Shown here piece by piece: positions 33,836 through 45,350 of a stretch of DNA of 64,000 nt. The stretch comes from Castor canadensis. Taxonomy: Eukaryota > Chordata > Mammalia > Rodentia > Castoridae. Under the pieces are notes generated by a model. That model did no database searches and had not been told where the DNA came from. It saw nothing but the letters and a program-made list of their open reading frames with translations. The stretch covers positions 1,803,001 to 1,867,000 of the forward strand of contig NC_133393.1 in assembly GCF_047511655.1 (NCBI RefSeq), read 5' to 3'. Each line of letters opens with the position of its first letter. Position 1 is the stretch's first letter. A program made the position numbers and the translations under genes.

Positions 33836-36800
33836 CAAACCTTACTGACTTAGAGTGCAAACACTGAGAAGTAATAAGAGGGAGTAAGAAATATTGCAGA
33901 GGTGGGGGGTGGATGGAAAGCACAGCACTTGTTGTAGGGGTGGACATGCAGGCGTTTTATTAACTGACTGCAGCATTGGTAATACTAACCACAGTGTGGC
34001 TCAAGAGGATAAAAAGTGAAACAAAAAGTGCTTAGCTAAGAAAAACCCACAAATATTTTTCAGGTCAGAAAACGGAGAAACCATTGAACCAGAGTGTATA
34101 AAAGCCTAAGCTACATGATCCCATTTCCAAGGGATCCGCAGTTAGGAAAGGCATCGGTTGCCTTGCATAAGATACAAATGTCTGTCCATGAACAGCTCCA
34201 AGCATCTGAGTGAGAAAGAAATTTAGGAAAATCCCTAAGAATAGAACGCTGAGAGATAACAGAAAATAAGGGAGATTGTTGAGAAAGACCAGCACAAAGG
34301 CAGAGGCGGGTAAGGCTGAGGGCAGGAGCCAAGGCTGCCGTGGTGGAGGCCTGGAAGGCTGGCCAGCAGCACCATCTGGGGTGGGGAGATGCACCATGTG
34401 CTCTGAGCATGTGGGGCTTCCACAGCCACCTCTGTGATTAAAACGGAGAGAAAAAATAATTTCTTCATTGCTATTTTTGAATTAGATACATTTGCCATTA
34501 TTTACAGCAACATACAGTTTGACCAAATCTTATTTAATGTAATTAGTGCACTGAACCAAGTGGATTTGCTCAAGCAAAGAGGACTTGTTGGGTTCAGGTG
34601 TTCAGTCTCTTTGTAAGAATTACCTATTAATGAAGTGATTAAAAATAATTAGCTTTTCTGTTGGATATCCAACAGAAACTACGGATAAATTTATTGCGGA
34701 TAAATTCTTAGAGAAGACTGACTGTAACAGGCATAGGCTTGAGTTGAATGCATTTGAAATATTTCCTGGATTTTCATTCCGTAGTAAGGTGCCTGCTTGG
34801 TTTAGACAAATTAAGCCCTCAAGATTTTTCAAAATCACCCTATAAGCAGTAAGACTGTTACTGTAGCAAATCTTCATCGTCCTCTTGGAATTTAAAGTAG
34901 CATTTTCAAAGTTCATTATTTGTATTGGTTTTAATAGGATTCTTTTACGAACCTTTTTAATGAGAAGTATTCAATTATTGCTTCCTGAAAACACTGCTAT
35001 GATATCAGACTCCATGCTGTGAGGCCTCTTTCAGTGGAAGTGTATGTGATCTGAATAGGAAATAAAAGAACTATTAAATAGCCATTCCTTCCCTTTACTG
35101 TGTTAAGCCTTCCCATAGCCACTGTACGTAGATGGTGTTACATGCAAACTTTTCATCTTTCTAGTTTGGGAAAGTCACTAGACTTTAAAAGAAAATGTAT
35201 TTAAATGGTAAAATCTATATGATGTGACAGTTATGAGATAAGGACTTTTTCACACTAAAACCTGCTCTCTTTTCTTTAACAAACCCAAAAGGATTGGGCG
35301 GAAGTTTTCTAAGCCAGTGGGATGATTAATTAGAGAGGATGCCCCAGGCAAAGCTCAAGGATCCAAAAACAAATGTGCACGCTTTCTAAGGAAAGCTCAA
35401 TTTGCAGTCCAAGACTGGATTCAGCAACTTGGAGCATGTGCCCCAGGCATGGCTCCAACAGTCTGCAAATGAATCTTACTGATAACTCTGAAGGAAGAAA
35501 TTCAGATTGTTAATCCACTTTTAATCACCAATCAGGAGAACCTTTGCAGATAATTTACTAAGACAGAGCAGCATGTGAACTGAGATGAAAGTATTACTTG
35601 CCTTTTATGCATATTTAATTATAGCTCTGGAAAACTTTCATGAGTTCATGCATATGGCAGATAATTCATTTTTCCCAATGATAACGGAGGATGTTCAAAA
35701 CCAATTTAGTGGTTTTAGAATAAGGCCATACTCGATGTCGTGATTGGAACAAAGGGAACACATTTATTCTGGCCAAATTAAGTCTGTTGTTCCCAATCTT
35801 GATTAACAATGTGTAATTATCAAGCTTTGAAACTGTCTATAAATAGAGTCATATGAACCCCTTGTCACTCAAGCATTTGTTACTTGATACAGACAATGTC
35901 ATGTGGGATGTGAAGGTACTCACAGAACTTCACATCTAGCATTCATTCTTACACAGGTTAGTGCCGTTCAATGACAGAATGACATGAAACAGAAATTAAA
36001 CAACAAACCACACTTGTTTTGGACAAAGACGGTACAGGGATTATATCTGTATTAGGTGTATTGAACCCACTTCAAGTACTGAAAGGCAAAGTGCCATGCG
36101 TGGTTCTCAAATAGCTTATGAGAAGTAAGGAGGAGTGAGCTGGGGTTCCTCACCATGACCCTTCACCTCCCCACCTGCCCCCCCATGCTTCTCTACCTTA
36201 GACGTAGCTCTTCAGTGTGACATCAAGGCAAGTCTCTGAGCTCCTTGTCTCCTTCCATCTAGCTTCCCACTCCCCTCGTACATAGAACTTCTAGCCCTGG
36301 CACGAAGTACATGGAAAATACTATTGGATTTTTTGCTGTTGTTGTTGTTATTATGATTATTATTGTAATTGTTCCCAGGTGAGGTTGAAAAATCTCTGTA
36401 CTTTCTGATGCAGTTCTCCCCCTCCTACTGAGCTGGAGATTACCTCCTCATTATTCCAACATTTTGTTCATCACAAAGGGATGCTCTGGGATGGGGATAT
36501 TTTTATTAAAAAATTTTTCATAACAGCCAGATGATTTGGTTAATACGATTATCTTCCTTAATTGAAGGGAAGGAAAAAAAAAACAGGACTAGGACTGTAC
36601 GCATCTCAAAACTCAACACCAAGTTAAAATTCAGATACCCTGAGTTTCTCAATAGTAGTGAATCCAGCTTAAAAAAAAAAAACAAAAAAAACTTCCACCT
36701 AAGAAGTGTTTATCCTAGAGTAAGCAAATTGATATAAATAAACTTACCTTATTAGTTTACTGGAACATTGCACCTTAGCACTCGTTCATCAGCTTTTAGA

Positions 36801-37990
36801 CAATTCTATTGCTGGTGAAAAACTTGATGGAGAGAAATGCCCCGTCATCATGTTGGCTAAATGTGGCCCAATTTAGCCAACCTTTATTAAGCACACACCA
36901 GTAAAACGACACCAAGCCCAAGGGTTCTTAGATTTTTAAAGGTGAACAAAACTTGCCCCTGCCCTTAAAGGCTACCCAACATGGTTCTATGATTTTATTT
37001 TTCCCATTTTTGGAGGAAACTCCCTCAAATTACCTACCCAATTTGTTCACACCTGGTACAAGCACCCTTTTGGGTATCAATTAAGCTATAGGATTCCTAA
37101 ATCTACCCTTGGTCTCTTTGACCCTGCTGTTTATCAAATGTGAGTTCCTAAGATCATTCTTTTTCCCCTACTTTTCCCAGTGACAGTAGGAACAATCAGC
37201 CAATCTTTTTATTCACATTAGTTTGCCAAAGCATGTTAGAAAGTATCAGATGCACTATGACCCATCTCTTTGCATCCTATCATCGCCCAACTGAGGGTAC
37301 CCAAATGGTGATATCTTGCATGGCTTTATTGCCAGATCATACCATGGACTACCAATGCTCTCTGTACTGCTGGAATCATCTACGCCACCTTTCTGGAATC
37401 CTAAAGCCAATTCCAGAAACCACAAAAACAATTCAGAAAACTCATCCTTATCATCCTGTTCCTCTAGAATGACTCTTGTCATCAAAATCTGCATCAGGCA
37501 GAGCTCTCTGGGGATAAATAGATGATATGCAGGCAGATCGATAGATATAGATATGTAAATATACAGATGACAGATAGAGCTTCAGATTGAATTAAAATCA
37601 AATCAAGCAATGACCAAGTTCCAAATATGCAAAACATAAGCCCTGTGCTGATAGCTCATTTAATGATGACTGTGGCACTTTACTTTCAACCTGCGGTTTC
37701 CTACCGTCTCTGTTAAATAATTCAGCAACATTCTGAAGGACATCAAGACCTGCTCTTCCAAGAAGTTCCTGTTGTCCACCTTTACTGCAGCTCAGACTTC
37801 CTTTCCTCTACATTTCCTTATGGCTGATCCACCTCATCATCCTATAAGCTCAAGTGCCTTACTCAATTTTAATCACATTTAAAATTCCAATATCCTAAAC
37901 GGAGATGGCCAAATGCTAAAGCAAAATAAAAAAGTTTCATAATTCTTCTGTGTAAAAAGTATGTGCAAATATATAAGTAATTAAATTGTT
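33836..37990. other. Long repeat-poor intergenic stretch
   Basis: About 4 kb with almost no recognisable transposon. The segment 34900-36100 is AT-rich and non-simple. It holds several homeodomain-type TAATTA/TTAATTA motifs (about 35325, 35617, 35813) and a 'ttatgcatatttaattat' block at 35606-35623. Such repeat-poor stretches are where distal enhancers are often found, but nothing here proves function. Small open frames on both strands are treated as chance. Confidence 0.35.
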
Positions 37991-37997
37991 TGGGGGG

Positions 37998-38130
37998 TTT
38001 TTTGTTTTGTTTTTTGGAGGAGGAACAGCGTCTTGCTCACTTGTAGCCCAGGCTGGCCTGGAACTCGAGATCCTCCTGCTTCCAACTCCCTCCAACTGGG
38101 ATTACAAGTGTACATCAACATGCCCTGATT
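37998..38130 (-). mobile_element. B1-like SINE
   Basis: Reverse-strand 7SL-derived monomer: T-rich start, 'gtagcccaggctggcctgga', then 'aactgggattacaagtgtac'. Confidence 0.75.
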
Positions 38131-38445
38131 AAAATGGTTTTTTACGTGGCCTGTGCCATCTGTCTTACTGCCTTGTGTAGTGCTTGATTATACACTTGGT
38201 CCTCCATTATTTCTACGGGATCTTTGCCTCTCCAACAAGGTAGTGAGTGCCTCAAATGTCAGGAATAATGACTTACTATTCTTTTGGTTTTTTTTTTTTT
38301 TTTGTATGTGAAAGTCTATAACTGCTAAAAAAAAAGCTAGAAAAATCATGCACTTTTTGTATTTTTGGTTGAATAAATGAAAGAATAAGTGACTGACAAC
38401 CCTCCCATGTGTCTATTGTATCTGATCTTTTTATATTTTTCCTCT

Positions 38446-38532
38446 TCTTTTTTTTGCACTGCTGGGGATCAAACCTAGTGCCTCCCAAATGCCAGACAAG
38501 TACTCTTCTAACTGAGCTCCATCCCTAGCCCC
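38446..38532 (-). mobile_element. ID-like SINE
   Basis: Reverse-strand tRNA-derived unit: T-run, 'gctggggatcaaacctagtg' (B-box side) and 'aactgagctccatccctagc' (A-box side). Confidence 0.75.
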
Positions 38533-38769
38533 TATCTGATCCCCTAAAGGACAGTTGGGTAAGGACATTCCATGACTAGCAGTATAGTTGCTTCACACAT
38601 AGCAAAACTGGAAAAGTAATCTACTTTTAAATTTATATTTTATAGCAATATAAATAATGGCATGCTCAGAAATGGTGTTCTTTAAATGCTGCATTATTCA
38701 AATCGATGCTCAGTTATTTAGGATCAAATTTTCCAAGGGTTAAAGCCCAAAGATTCAAAAGAATGAATG

Positions 38770-38867
38770 TACAGTGCCCTGAACATCTGCAGGGGTTTGG
38801 TTCCAGGACCCTTTGGAACCCAAACTCTGTGGATACTCAAATCTAATATAAAACTAGCTAGCATTTG
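38770..38867 (+). repeat. MER2-like DNA transposon, left part
   Basis: 'tttggttccaggaccctttg' and 'aactctgtggatactcaaat' follow the left end of MER2 (Tc1/mariner, Tigger group). The element is cut by an L1 tail and resumes at 39269. Confidence 0.7.
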
Positions 38868-39268
38868 TTGCCCTTAAAGCAGAGAAACTAAAGCAGATAC
38901 CTTAAAGCAACTGAGTCCAATAGGAAAAGAGGAACAGGTACTAGAGAAAAGGTGAGATCAAAAAGAATTAATTAATTAATTAATTAATTAAAGAAGGTAA
39001 CACCCACGCACAGGAAATCAATGTGAGTCAATGCCCTGTATAGCTATCCTTATCTCAACCAGCAAAAACCCTTGTTCCTTCCTATTATTGCTTATACTCT
39101 CTCTACAACAAAATTAGAAATAAGGGCAAAATAGTTTCTGCTGGGTATTGGGGGGGAGAGGGAGGGGGTGGAGTGGGTGGTAAGGGAGGGGGTGGGGGCA
39201 GGGGGAGAAATGAACCAAGCCTTGTATGCACATATGAATAATAAAAGAAAAATGAAAAAAAAATAAAT
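38868..39268 (+). mobile_element. 5'-truncated L1 3' UTR inserted in MER2
   Basis: From 'ttgcccttaaagcagagaaa' to an A-rich tail at 39250-39268, with the G-rich tract at 39150-39208. Its right half is nearly the same as 29500-29760, so both are recent. An (ATTA)n expansion lies at 38974-38997. The bordering text 'aaaactagctagcatttg' and 'aaaatggcatagtatttg' looks like a diverged target-site duplication. Confidence 0.8.
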
Positions 39269-39492
39269 AAAATGGCATAGTATTTGCATCTAACTTATAT
39301 ACTTTAAGTCATCTCTGGACTATAATATGAAATATAATCTAACCATGGTGTAAATAACTGTTATACAGCACCTCTCAGGGAATACTCACAAGAAAAAGGT
39401 TCATATTCAGTACAGAGAGACATGATTCTTTTTGATTGATGGTTGGTTGAGTCCGCAGATGTGGAACCTACAGATATGAATGACTGAGTGTA
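39269..39492 (+). repeat. MER2-like DNA transposon, right part
   Basis: 'aatggcatagtatttgcatc', 'ctttaagtcatctctggact', 'agggaatactcacaagaaaa' and the terminal 'gttggttgagtccgcagatg' continue the MER2 consensus in order. Confidence 0.75.
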
Positions 39493-41076
39493 ACAATCCA
39501 AGAGGTCTTTCACAGAAAGTGCCCAAATACAAGTCTCTAGAAAGATACCACCCTTTACCTTTCTTGAAAAACTACTTGAAAACAAATAGAAAAAGGAAAA
39601 TGATAATAAAGAGAATAGGCAGTGAACATGGCAGTCAACTGAAATGAGACATCCAAAAACTGTAACCGTGGTTATAAAATGAGAGATAAATGCTAGAGAG
39701 TGGTTTATTAATGGAAAAACAAGTCTCAGTGATAATGCAGACTCAAAGATTTTATTAATGAAAGGCTGAAAAGTAATGAGGGTTTTCAAGAAAACCATTT
39801 TACTCTTGATTTTGATAATGATGGAAAATGCCAATGAGTGGCTTAGCTCTGCCCACCCCTCCAGTCTCACCGTGAGCTGTGACATTCCCTCCCAAATAGT
39901 CATGATGCTTAATCCCAGTCATCCTCCAGGTTGTGGCACATTCCTTGGGGAATAAATTTTCGTTCTTCACAGTGACTGAAGGCCACTATTGACATTCAGT
40001 GGGTGGAGCTGATGTGGTGAAACTCCTTACACTCCACATAACTTTTGAATATCCCACTGAGCATTCATGCAAGCTGAGAGGTTTTTTACCTGAAACCAAA
40101 TTACATTTTATCTCTGAAAACAAATTATTTTTGCACAGCTTTAATATATAATACAAACAACTTAGTGTTAATCAAGGGAAGTGACATTTGATTTTGTTTA
40201 GAAATTTGTTAAAAATTCATCACCATATGGGAATATCATTTTATTAACAGCAACAAATCAACTCACTAAATGTGAGTTGTCAACGAACACAGCTGAATCT
40301 GCTTCTGCAGGTTGCATCCATAGTGGTTTCATACTTGGGCACATGAGGCAGTACCAGTAATGCCTTTTAGAATACTGTTGGCCAAGAGTTCACACATTAA
40401 AATTCTTATAAATTTATAATGTATTATTTCCTTTGGCTTCTCTTTTATATTCCATTAGGGCATTATAATGATTTTTAAAGGCATGAATTGAAGTTTATGC
40501 AAATTCCATTTCAGGGTAGTTAAAGGGGTAAGGAGAAAACATTTGTTAGGAAAGCTTTTCTACAATGGCTTCCCTTAAATTTCTCTAACATACCAAGCTC
40601 GTGCCCACACAGATGAATCACACTCCTTCCACCATTAATTCAAATTATAAATCCCCCACTTCCTTGTCCAGACACTGCTACTTTTTGCTTCTTTCCTAAG
40701 CTTTTCCACCATGGCTGAAATATCACCTCTGCTGGAAGCCTTCCATGGCTACTCTTGCAAATGGATTTCGTCTATTACCTTCCATGTTTTCACTTTGTTC
40801 ATTCCTTCCAGAGCAGTCATCCATGATGGTAATGATTATTTCCTTGCTTGTGGGTTAAAATTGAGGATCGTAAGTCCATATCTCATGGGGTTCTTGTGAA
40901 GATTAACCTATCTCACAGAGTTATTATGAATTGAGGTCATATATATAAGCTACTTGAAACAGTTCATGGCATGGACTGTCAAAGAACAGAGTTATTAGAG
41001 GGAGCCCAGAAAGTGTGGTCATCTGCTGGCTACCGTGGGCACCTAACAAAAAAGATCTCTATTAAGAGAAAAAGGA
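39493..41076. other. Intergenic DNA
   Basis: No gene or clear repeat. The 180-codon reverse frame 39361-39903 overlaps the right MER2 part, has no domain, and looks accidental. Confidence 0.4.
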
Positions 41077-41153
41077 GGGCTGGCAGAGTGGCTCAAGTGG
41101 TAGAGCACCTGCCTACAAAGTATGAGGCCCTGCATTCAAACCCCAGTGCTGCC
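41077..41153 (+). mobile_element. ID-like SINE, free-standing
   Basis: GGGCTGGCAGAGTGGCTCAA with a good A box, and a B-box-like TGCATTCAAACCCC; the tail has become a (GA)n run. This copy has no B1 part, unlike most ID units here, so the unit can also be found alone. Confidence 0.8.

Positions 41154-41202
<49 letters not shown>
41154..41202 (+). repeat. (GA)n microsatellite
   Basis: About 24 GA units immediately after the SINE, probably grown from its purine-rich tail. Confidence 0.9.
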
Positions 41203-41204
<2 letters not shown>

Positions 41205-41394
41205 GAGAGGATATATATGGGTGCTCTACCAGCACAATCCAATTCAATCTACAAACCAGGAGGCTTGTTACTTGATCATTCAGTGATTAGGATTGACCAT
41301 ACTGTGATTAGGATTTTGTTCTCCAAAATTTGATTGATTGAGAATTAATTTTCATCTCTCAGTCTGATTTTATACATGTTCACTCTTTAGAGAT

Positions 41395-41480
41395 GTTAAG
41401 TAACTTACTACAAACCCCACAGACAGTAAGTAGGAGGAGGTGGGATTTGAATCTTAGTCTTTCTACCTGCTGAGTAATAG
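41395..41480 (+). repeat. MIR-like fragment
   Basis: 'gttaagtaacttactacaaa' and 'ggtgggatttgaatcttagt' match the conserved MIR 3' half. Confidence 0.5.
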
Positions 41481-42948
41481 CAGAAGAAGACATAGTGTAG
41501 GGATTCCTGGTTCCAGAAATAGACATTAATGTGGCTAATGATGCATTCTTGAGAAAGTCAATTTCCCTATAATTATACATAATAAGTGAGTGTGCTCCAC
41601 AGAGGACAAAGATGTAAACAGTGGGAAATTAGAGAATATATATTTGATCACTGCTAAGTGATCAGAGTTTGCTGAGCTGTCAGCATTTGGTTTTGTAATT
41701 GGATAAATAGCTCAGTAAACTTTTTAGTTGCAAGTAATAGAAATCCACTAACTCAAAACAGTACAAAAGACAAGCTAAAAGAACAAAATGTCGTGAGGAC
41801 AGTGATGTGTCATTAAACCAAAGACCTCCCATTGGCCACACAAAGATGAAGACCTTAGAAGAAACCTGAGACCAACACAGCCATCTCCTGGCCCCTCTTG
41901 CTCTCTCTTGCTGTCTCTCTTTTGATCCATGTGGTCTCCTTTCTTATCTCTCACCATGTTGTCTTCATTTTTCTCCTTTTCTGAAAGCTAGTATGAGTCA
42001 AAATAGCCACTCCACAGCAGCAACCTCTGTTCAGGAATCTATTACCTCAGTTAAGACTCCTGAAGAAACAAACTAGCATTCCCAAATGTCAATTCCAAGA
42101 CAGGTAAATTCACGCAGCTCAGTTAGAAGATTACCCTTCATCCAATCTATGGCCAAAGTGGAAGAGCCATGCACAAGCACCATTGCCAGGCCACTCGTGG
42201 GTGAATGGTGACCATGCATCCTGGGGAGAGGAAGGCTGTGGACTGAATCCTAAAGATACATCCACTAGAGTGGAGTGTTTATTAAACACCTGTAAAGTTA
42301 GAGAATAGGTCAAACTTAGGTTCATACTTGTGAAGCAAATTCGTAAGACAAGGTTATTTCAAAACTAAGGAATAATTATTTGCCTGCAGTTTTCTTAAAA
42401 AAACAGCCAAACTCTAAACTGCCACCCAGGGGCTAAAAAAACTGCAGAGGAAAGTGTGGTATCCATATTGATTTTTTTATATCAGCACAGCTTCTCCTTC
42501 ATTTGAGGAAAGCTTGTATGCAATTAAAGGAAAAGCCCCAAGACCATTTTTAGAAAGCTCAGAATAATCCAAAAAGAAAGAAAAAGAAAAACCTTCTGCA
42601 TCTTTTTCTATTCCTTGACTTAAAAAAAAAAAACAAGTGATCTGCTGAGCTCAGCCAGAAAACCTTCTGCACTACTGGGTGTCTAGAAACAGCAACAATG
42701 AAGAGGTTTACAAAATAAGAGACTTCTCAGTCTCTGAAAGGTATTTCCTTCAGCATTTGCTATCCGTTTCTGGTTCTAATGAGTATGTTAGACTTTTACT
42801 TTGACACTGATTCTGGGTGGTTATGCCATCTGAGAAGTGTATCTTCTCATTTCCGCTGCTCGGATATTTTAGTTGAAGATTAGTCACACAATCTCTAGGA
42901 ATCAAAATGTGGTCCACAGCATAAGGGAAAATTCTGCCCTCATTATCT

Positions 42949-42952
<4 letters not shown>

Positions 42953-42986
<34 letters not shown>

Positions 42987-43014
42987 CTGTGTGTGTGTGT
43001 GTGTGTGTGTGTGT
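42953..43014 (+). repeat. (CT)n(GT)n compound microsatellite
   Basis: About 15 CT units, a CGCTCT interruption, then about 13 GT units. Confidence 0.9.
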
Positions 43015-43516
43015 TTAACGAGTTGGTAGGTTTTCTGAAATGAGATATAGTCCCTAACCTTTGTCTACATTTTAGCAGCTAAATCAATGTTATCTCTGAA
43101 GGTAGGACCAGAAAATACTGTAGAGTAACACAAGCCACAGGCAACCAAAAATACCTCGCAAAATAAGGTGAAGGGGGAAAAAACACTGACAGTGAATAAA
43201 TATCATAGAGCACATCTGTTTAGTCTTAATTTTATAGCCAGCATGGCTTTTATAATTAAGTCAAAGAAAGCTCTTCACTGCAAAAATTTTTGGACAGCTC
43301 TATGGATACAGATATTTTCTTTGTAATAAGCCCTTCTGCTTCCACCCCAGTCCTAACACTGTCCTCAGCAGTGATCGCGTTGGATAAGATGCAACAGAAA
43401 ATAACATTATTTTTCCCATCGCTGCTTTCCCAAAGGGACTGGTTCTGTCCTTTTCATTCCCTTATAAACACTGGGGAAGTCCCCATTGGTTTTTCCTTTA
43501 TTTTTATATGCATATC

Positions 43517-43517
43517 C

Positions 43518-43545
<28 letters not shown>
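43517..43545 (+). repeat. (TA)n microsatellite
   Basis: About 14 perfect TA dinucleotides. Confidence 0.9.
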
Positions 43546-43549
<4 letters not shown>

Positions 43550-44719
43550 GCCATGTAACAAGAAAAAACTGACCTGGTCAAAAGCTGCAAGATACCAAAA
43601 TCTTGTAGATGTTAAATAAAAAGTCATTATACTAATGAAAAAAAAAAAAGAAAAGAAAAAACTGACAGCTTCACTAAGAGTTAGAGATTTTCTCCTCTGC
43701 AGCCTTGCCTGTAATTTGCTCTGGGCTTCAGCCTGTGGTGGGAAGGAGGATGTGTGGTTTATCATCTTCTCTCTTTCCCTACCTGGCACTTCTCCACCCA
43801 ACCACCCACTAGGCTCCCTCTGCCTGCTCCAGGTTGAGGGTGGGAAGGCAGAGGAGGCAGGGATCAAGAAGGGTCTCATTTTCATTAATACTGACACGGT
43901 AATATAACCTGTGCTGTCTGAGTCTGGCAGATGTTTAAAGATGGTCTTCTCTCTCATAGCACTGCTTGTGGACTCTGGCAACACTCCTTCATGTCCTGCC
44001 ATCTCTGAGTGTCTCACTTGTAGCTCCCTTCACATCCCAGCATTCTTTTCTTGTGCTGCTCTTGGGCAAGATCCAAGATCTTCCAACTTGTGTGTGACCT
44101 CTCCCAGCTCAGAGGAAACTCCTGCACCCTTAGCCAGAGAAACTCTGCGTACACAAGTTGTGATGTCTGGTCCAACAGCATCAAAAACTCAATTTCTGAG
44201 TAGGCCACTGCCACTGCATCTATCCCTCACTCTCCTCCACATCCCAGCCAGAGGCCACAGTCTTCAGTCATGTAGATAATTTTTAGGAATAAGTCACACA
44301 GCAGCCATGAAAGAACTCAACAAATTTAGGGGTCCTTTCCCTAAATTTGAAAAGAGGGAAAAGCCGTCCTCTTTACTTTTGCCCTTCAAGACTAGGGAGA
44401 CTCAAAATACACTGATAACCCTCTCCATAAAAATCATCTTTAAGACTCCAACTCAACCCTTCCACACCTTTGGTGAGGAAGAGCAGCTAACAGTTGCTGG
44501 CTGGATTTTGACTGCTTCCTTAGCGATCTCTCACAGCAGCCGAATACCTCACTCAAGTGCAGAGTAGCTGGTCACCGCGCTTGGAGTACAGCTGAACGTG
44601 AAATTGATAGTTCTTTTGGAAATCATGTTACGTCTGGGAACACTGGCAACATGGGTGATGCTTCTTCCATAGGAAAGTCTTTCAAAGGCCCTTTGAAAGG
44701 ACCCTCAGGGCTCTTTAGA

Positions 44720-44870
44720 GTTCCAGGTACTTCACATCCATTAAAGCATTCAAAATTCCTGTGTCAGGGAGGACACCTGGGTACTAAATGAAACTTTCAA
44801 AGAGGTAGAAGTAACTTGTTCAAAGCTCCACACTACACAGTTCCGACTACAGATCCAGTAACCAACCATA
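44720..44870 (+). repeat. MIR-like fragment
   Basis: 'ccaggtacttcacatccatt' followed by 'agaggtagaagtaacttgtt' follows the MIR pattern. Diverged. Confidence 0.4.
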
Positions 44871-45023
44871 AGCAGCAAAAATTCTGAAGTAGATGGAATT
44901 GTCTGATCCAACAGCATTAAATCCAAACCGATGGGACCCGAAGGACCCCTGAGAAAATGATAATCACCTCTCTAGTCTAGTGATTCCTACTAGGAAGTCT
45001 AACTATGGATATTTTGAAAAATG

Positions 45024-45222
45024 CTGCCAGATGTGGGGCTCACACTTGTAATCCCAGCACTCAGAAGGCTGGGGCAGGAGGATGGTGAATTAGAAGCAAG
45101 CCTGGACCACATAGTGAGATTATCTCAAAAAAAAAAAAAAACAAGCACTGGGATGTAGCTCTGCGGTGGAAGCCTTGCCTAACATTTAGGATCACTAGGG
45201 TTGATCCTAAATACTGCAAAAA
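45024..45222 (+). mobile_element. Composite SINE: B1-like + ID-like
   Basis: A B1-like monomer with 'cttgtaatcccagcactcag' and 'acatagtgagattatctc', a 15-A linker, then an ID-like unit with 'gggatgtagctctgcggtgg' and 'gggttgatcctaaatactgc'. The A-rich tail grades into the GGAA repeat that follows. Confidence 0.8.
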
Positions 45223-45350
45223 AAAGAGAGAAAGAAAGAAAGAAGGAAGGAAGAAAGGAAGGAAGGAAGGAAGGAAGGAAGGAAGGAAGAAGGAAAGAAG
45301 GAAGGAAGGAAGGAGGGAAGAAAGGAAGGAAGGAAGGAAGGAAGAGAAAG
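45223..45350 (+). repeat. (GGAA)n polypurine microsatellite
   Basis: About 125 bases of GAAA/GGAA/GAAGGA units, seeded at the SINE tail. The Lys/Glu/Gly/Arg-rich frame across it (45201-45428) is an artefact. Confidence 0.9.

Larger units (their letters stand above)
41481..44700. other. Intergenic DNA with microsatellites
   Basis: Contains the (CT)n(GT)n block at 42953-43014 and the (TA)n block at 43517-43545. No recognisable gene. The overlapping opposite frames at 43290-44279 (for example 187 codons on the minus strand at 43454-44017) run through the TA repeat and an A-run and lack any domain. Confidence 0.4.

Noticed and set aside
39361..39903. Reverse open frame of 180 codons
   Set aside because: Overlaps the right half of a MER2-like DNA transposon and has no recognisable domain.
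43454..44017. Reverse open frame of 187 codons
   Set aside because: Runs through a (TA)n microsatellite and an A-rich tract, with no domain. Overlapped by equally long frames on the other strand.
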